From Dermatophagoides farinae (taxonomy: Eukaryota > Arthropoda > Arachnida > Sarcoptiformes > Pyroglyphidae): a DNA stretch of 64,000 bases. The stretch's first letter is position 1. Each line of letters opens with the position of its first letter. Below the pieces are notes generated by a model. It was not told the origin of the DNA and did no database searches. It worked only from the letters and a program-made list of their open reading frames with translations. The stretch lies in the NCBI RefSeq assembly GCF_024713945.1, contig NC_134686.1, positions 1,326,001 through 1,390,000 on the forward strand, given 5' to 3'. Below, piece by piece: positions 59,659 through 64,000 of the stretch. The position numbers and the translations under genes are program-made.

Positions 59659-61665
59659 TTAAGAATCCAAATTGAATCCATCTGCCGATAATCCTTGACT
59701 GAATCCATCCTAATTATTTAAAAATTCAAATATAAAAATGAAATAGAAAAAAAATAATAAGGATCATTATGATGATAATTAGTACTTACTCTCATTTCGG
59801 CCAATTTTTTATCAATATTATCGATGGCTGAATCTAAATCGGTTGAACCATTAAATTGTGGCATACCGAATGGATCACATTCTTTTTTTATCTGATGAAA
59901 TGGTTCACAACCAAAAATATCTTTCTCCTGTGATATGGTTACACCAAGCAAATTTTGATCAATTGGACTAATATTTTGATTATTAGCCACAACAATAGGA
60001 TTGTTGATCAAATTGTTTGCTAAAACAATGGGCACATTATTATTAGTATTGATTGGTTTATTATCCTCGGCTCTTGGATTGAAATCTTCATCAAACAAAT
60101 CATTTATCGATTGGCTATTGTTCAATGATAATAAATTATCATGATTCAATAATGTTGCCGTATTATCATTGCACTCGATATCAACATCAATAAGATTAAT
60201 TTGTTGATTACTACGATGATTTTTCGAACTTGATGGTGGCGGTTGTAATGGAGGAACTTGAACCGAATTCAAAGTTGACTTTAATTTATTATTCATCATA
60301 CTATGACCATTTGTCATTGTTGAATCTTTATTATTACCGGTTACGTTGACAATATCATCGGACAACAGATCTAGGCCATTATTCATCTCGTTTTTATTAT
60401 TATTGGATGAAGCTGATGATAACGGTGACGATGATGATGATGATGATGATGAAAATAATGATGATGGTTTTGTATTATTATTATCGCTATGATGACCATC
60501 ATCAATATCGATTGTGCTATCAGACACCGGTTCATATTTTCTAAGCCTTTCTTTCAATGTTTTATTTTCCTCTTCTAAATGGCAAACTTTTTTCTGCAAT
60601 ATAATAAGCTGTTTCCGTATCTCTAATTCTCTGCCAGAAGTTTCGATAAATTTAGCATATGCCAAATCGAATGCTTGTCCAATAGTTAAAATGATTTCTT
60701 CACTCATTTTTTCCGACATGAATACAAAACACAAATGTTTATCCGTATCCGAATCTTTGGCAATAAAACTGAAAAATTTTTTCTCATTCTTATCATCAGC
60801 ACAATACGATATCCTATGTAATGGAAATTGGCAATAAATTTTCTTCGTTTTTGGTTCCTGTATGGCAACACCATTCACCGAGATTGTCAGCTCAACTTTA
60901 GGAATCTTTTGGCCTTCAGATTTTTTTAACGGTTGAATAAATTTCAATTTATTGATACTTTCTTTAACAACATCAATGCCTTTCGGTTGATTAACTTCTA
61001 CATTGCCAAAATACTATATATATAAAAAAATGAATGTTGAAAACGATAAAATAAAAGAGAAAAATTAAAATACAAAAAAAGATAAATGAATAAAAATGTT
61101 ACAAAACGCTAAAATTATTATCAAAAAGCTAAATGACGATGATGATGATGATGACAAAGAAGAAAATTATAATTATCCACAATTGATTAATCCCTAAAAC
61201 GTGTGCTTTGTAGTTGTTTTTATGAATGTATATTCCAACCTATGGCTACATAGCAACCATGATGATAAAGTTTTGTAACTAGTATCACAATCATCATTAT
61301 CATATATACATCTCAATACACACACACAATTCATTTATAAACCAATCATTCTATTCGTCAATCCTCGAATAAATCCAATCAAATGAATGAAAAGAAAAAA
61401 AAATTTACTAAATACAAAATTCAATGATGAAGATTACCTTGACTAAATATGCGATGTGTCCATTTTGTAATGTAGCTGGAGGATGAATCCATAGTTTTTG
61501 TTGCTGTGTAGATGATGATGATGATGATTGTTGTTGCTGTTGTTGTTGTTGTTGTTGTTGACTTGATAACGATGACGATGATGATGATGATGATGATTGT
61601 TGATGTTGTTTTGATTTACCATTTCCATTGCTATTATTTGATGACGATGATGTTCCATTATTCAT
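59659..61665 (-). CDS. ced-6: CED-6/GULP engulfment adaptor
   Basis: Three exons (61438-61665, 59790-61013, 59659-59709) give 500 residues in consistent phase. CED-6/GULP binds NPXY tails of the CED-1/Draper/LRP1 type receptors and promotes engulfment of dying cells. The PTB domain runs from about residue 65: KLWIHPPATLQNGHIAYLVK, YFGNVEVNQPKGIDVVKESI, KKSEGQKIPKVELTISVNGV, LHRISYCADDKNEKKFFSFI and MSEEIILTIGQAFDLAYAKF. A leucine-rich coiled coil (LQKKVCHLEEENKTLKERL) follows, as in GULP, then a disordered tail with DPFG and NPF-like adaptor motifs, ending FSQGLSADGFNLDS. The N-terminus is a Ser/Gln/His run. The ATG at 61665 is overlapped by an upstream frame, so the true start is open. Identity is certain. 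Confidence 0.93.
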
Positions 61666-61774
61666 TGGATCCAATTGATGTACCAATAACACTATCAGTA
61701 CTATTGGTCATTTTACTTGCACCACCATTTGTTTGTGGCCATTTAAATAACGATGCATGTTTAATCATTCTCAT
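61658..61774 (-). CDS. Overlapping upstream frame at the CED-6 start
   Basis: An ATG at 61772-61774 opens a 38-residue frame starting MRMIKHASLFKWPQTNGG; its TAA (61658-61660) overlaps the proposed CED-6 ATG by eight bases in another frame. It is either an upstream ORF that would favour re-initiation at the CED-6 start, or the real CED-6 N-terminus in a different frame because of a one-base error. Its SLFKW...TNG text is reminiscent of arthropod CED-6 N-termini, but I am not sure of that. Confidence 0.35.
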   Translation of the reverse strand: MRMIKHASLFKWPQTNGGASKMTNSTDSVIGTSIGSNE

Positions 61775-64000
61775 CTATTATATATTGTAATTAAAAATAA
61801 ATGAAAAATTAATCATTCAACTATCAGAATTGTCAAATGAATCAATCAACCAATTAATTGGCAGACAACAAAAAAAAACAAATATGAAATAAATAATGAT
61901 GATGTAAAAAAAAGGGGAGAGAAAACAAATATTTATTTACTGGATAATATGATATGTGATAGATGTCAATCGAATTCGAAAACAAATGAAACGCCAAAAA
62001 AATAACACTTGTTGCTCGGCAATACAAAAAAAAAACACTGACAATCAGCAAAACACAGAGATGCAAATATGGAGACAACTTTGTTTTGATCGAAACTTGA
62101 CGTATGTTTTGTTACTGTTTTGATCGTTTTTTTCCGTTCGTTCGTTTGTTTGTTCGTTTCATAGATACAAAAAATATGATTCGTGAATAGATAAATAACA
62201 ATATTCAGAACAATTTTTTTTCTGTTTTTGGTGCAATCAAAAAAAATGGTTATTGGTTGAAATGTATTTCAAAACAACAAGGAATGAAAAAAAATGAAAT
62301 TCATTTGTAACCACCAATACAATCAAATGAATAACCCCCCTTCCAAAAAAAACTACCAACAAAAACAACGGGAAAAAAATGACCACCACCACCACCACAC
62401 ATATATAACAACTTCAATGATTCAAAAATTGTATAACACAATTGTGCCAAATCATTTCAAAATTGCCATTGAGTATGGCATTTGATGGATGAGGATTTTT
62501 ATTATTATTATTATTATTCAGATGAAAAGGAAGTAACATTGAAAGAGAGAAGGGGAGAGAGAGCAATATAGGAAACGTATATATAAAAAAAACTGGCCAA
62601 ACAAGTCAATCGGTGGTGGTGGTGGTGGTGGTGGAAACAGACACTGGCTGACACAACAAACAAACAAATAGCAAATAGCAAAAAAGCAACAGTTGAGAGT
62701 TCAACATCAGAGGAACAAAAAAAAAAAAAATTTTTTCTGATGAAAAAAAAGAGTCATATAACGGACATATGATGATGATGATGATGATCCCAACAATTGG
62801 ATGTCAGTAAACAAGAAAAAAAAATTTATGCCATTTTAGATACAATACACAATGGTGTTCATCTCTCCATATTGTATTGGATTCTGGCCACCCAAAAAAA
62901 AAAAAATCTAGTTATAACGGAAACTAAACTATAACTAAACTAAAAACTGAACAGGAAAAAATTGATGGAGCCAGTGTTTAAAAAAAAGGTCAATCATAAT
63001 ATATGGGGTTCATCATCACTCATCATTTCATTCTTTCTCTCGATCTCTTTTTTTTTATTTCTCTTGAAATACAAATATATCTCTCCTAGTAGATCTATCT
63101 ATCTATCTTCATCATCATAAAAATCAACAATCATTAATGTGTCTCTTTCAATAAATATATATATATTTATCGTTGATGAACCAGATTTTTTTTTTGTTTC
63201 TTACTTCCTACCACTATAGAATCACGAAATATAAATAAGCAAAAAAAATTGGTCAATTGACGATCATCAAGTTGATGATTATGATTATGATCTGGATATG
63301 ATCATTTACAATCAAATTGTTTTTTTTTGTAATCAATAAACGACGAACAATAATCCAGATATAATTAAAGTGTCAAGAATGTGTCTGTGTCTGACTCTAT
63401 TTCTTTATTTATTTTTTTTTTTTTTTGTTCTTGTTTGAAATCATCATAATAATCAGAGCATGGCGCCTGAATCCAAATCAAAAAAAAAACACACACACAC
63501 ACGAACACACACGCAAACAAAAATACAATTGATAATGATTAAAGTCGGTCGATCGATTGATGAAAAAAGAAAAAAAAATCATGCAATGATTATATGAACG
63601 AAATGAATGAATTCAAAAGAAAGAAAACAAAGTAATGGAAAAAAAATATGGGCCCGACAATCATCATTTTGGTTTTGTCTTGATTTCTCTCTTCAACAAG
63701 AGATAATTTCAATAATAATAACAATAATGGCAGTGAATTAAAATCTTTTGCAATACAGGAAATTCAGAATATTATAGCCACAAATTAATTTATATCGATG
63801 AAAATCAAGGATAACAGACAAATCAAACAACAAGCAAAATTTATTTTTGAGTAAATAACAAGAAGATAACAAAAATTATATATATACATACCATGTCAAT
63901 GTTTATATATGATTTTTTCGATTCGATTCGATAATGATGAATTTTTTGTTGTTGAATTTTTTTTTTTTTTTTTTTTTTTTGACAGACTGAACAAACTGAA
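61775..64000. other. Upstream region of CED-6 with no visible gene
   Basis: 2.2 kb of repeat-rich DNA: T/A tracts, GTTCGTTCG-type repeats near 62136, a GGT run near 62613-62632, a GAGA patch near 62546-62562, ATG and CA runs. The part next to 61775 should hold the CED-6 promoter. No coding region is supported. Confidence 0.5.

Overview
The window is nuclear DNA from a small, AT-rich, intron-bearing arthropod genome. The evidence is GT-AG introns (many only 60-110 bases), very frequent CA/ATC/CAA microsatellites, poly-Gln/His/Asn tracts inside proteins, and closest recall-level likeness to chelicerate and insect orthologues. An astigmatan mite of the Dermatophagoides type is my best guess. This is inference, because no database search was possible. 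There is no sign of bacterial, organellar or whole-virus sequence.

Layout, left to right: Ras (+); a receptor tyrosine phosphatase with a degenerate second domain (-); a UPF0235/DUF167 protein (+); a CRMP/dihydropyrimidinase-like gene with two apparent alternative first exons (+); ribosomal protein L12 (-); a TRIC potassium channel (+); CDV3 homologue (+); pyruvate dehydrogenase kinase (+); an ACBD5-like tail-anchored acyl-CoA-binding protein (-); kanadaptin/SLC4A1AP (-); a five-finger C2H2 protein (+); YJU2B/CCDC130 splicing factor (-); ornithine decarboxylase antizyme with its +1 programmed frameshift (+); an inserted KRBA2-like integrase gene (+); PRPF31 (+); DCP1 (-); Rab11 (+); a CP2/gemini (TFCP2) transcription factor (+); and CED-6/GULP (-). 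Most are unrelated housekeeping or signalling genes and do not form an operon. Several are head-to-head pairs that probably share a promoter region: phosphatase/UPF0235, RpL12/TRIC, kanadaptin/zinc finger, YJU2B/antizyme and DCP1/Rab11.

The non-ordinary parts are: the antizyme TCC-TGA shift site; a 135-bp hAT-type MITE with a perfect 8-bp target duplication in the antizyme intron; the integrase gene between antizyme and PRPF31, which has an apparent promoter of its own (NRF1-like palindrome, initiator) and a 5'-leader intron; a CRMP that keeps all six dihydropyrimidinase metal-ligand positions; a FFAT-like VAP-binding motif in the ACBD5-like protein; three CTCF-like motifs near promoters; and possible frame problems at the N-termini of CP2 and CED-6. 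The long gaps hold mainly simple-sequence repeats and untranslated regions. I found no tRNA, rRNA or CRISPR.

Exon borders were placed by eye from GT/AG signals, checked for consistent reading phase across each join, and compared with remembered family sequences. Start codons are ATG unless stated.
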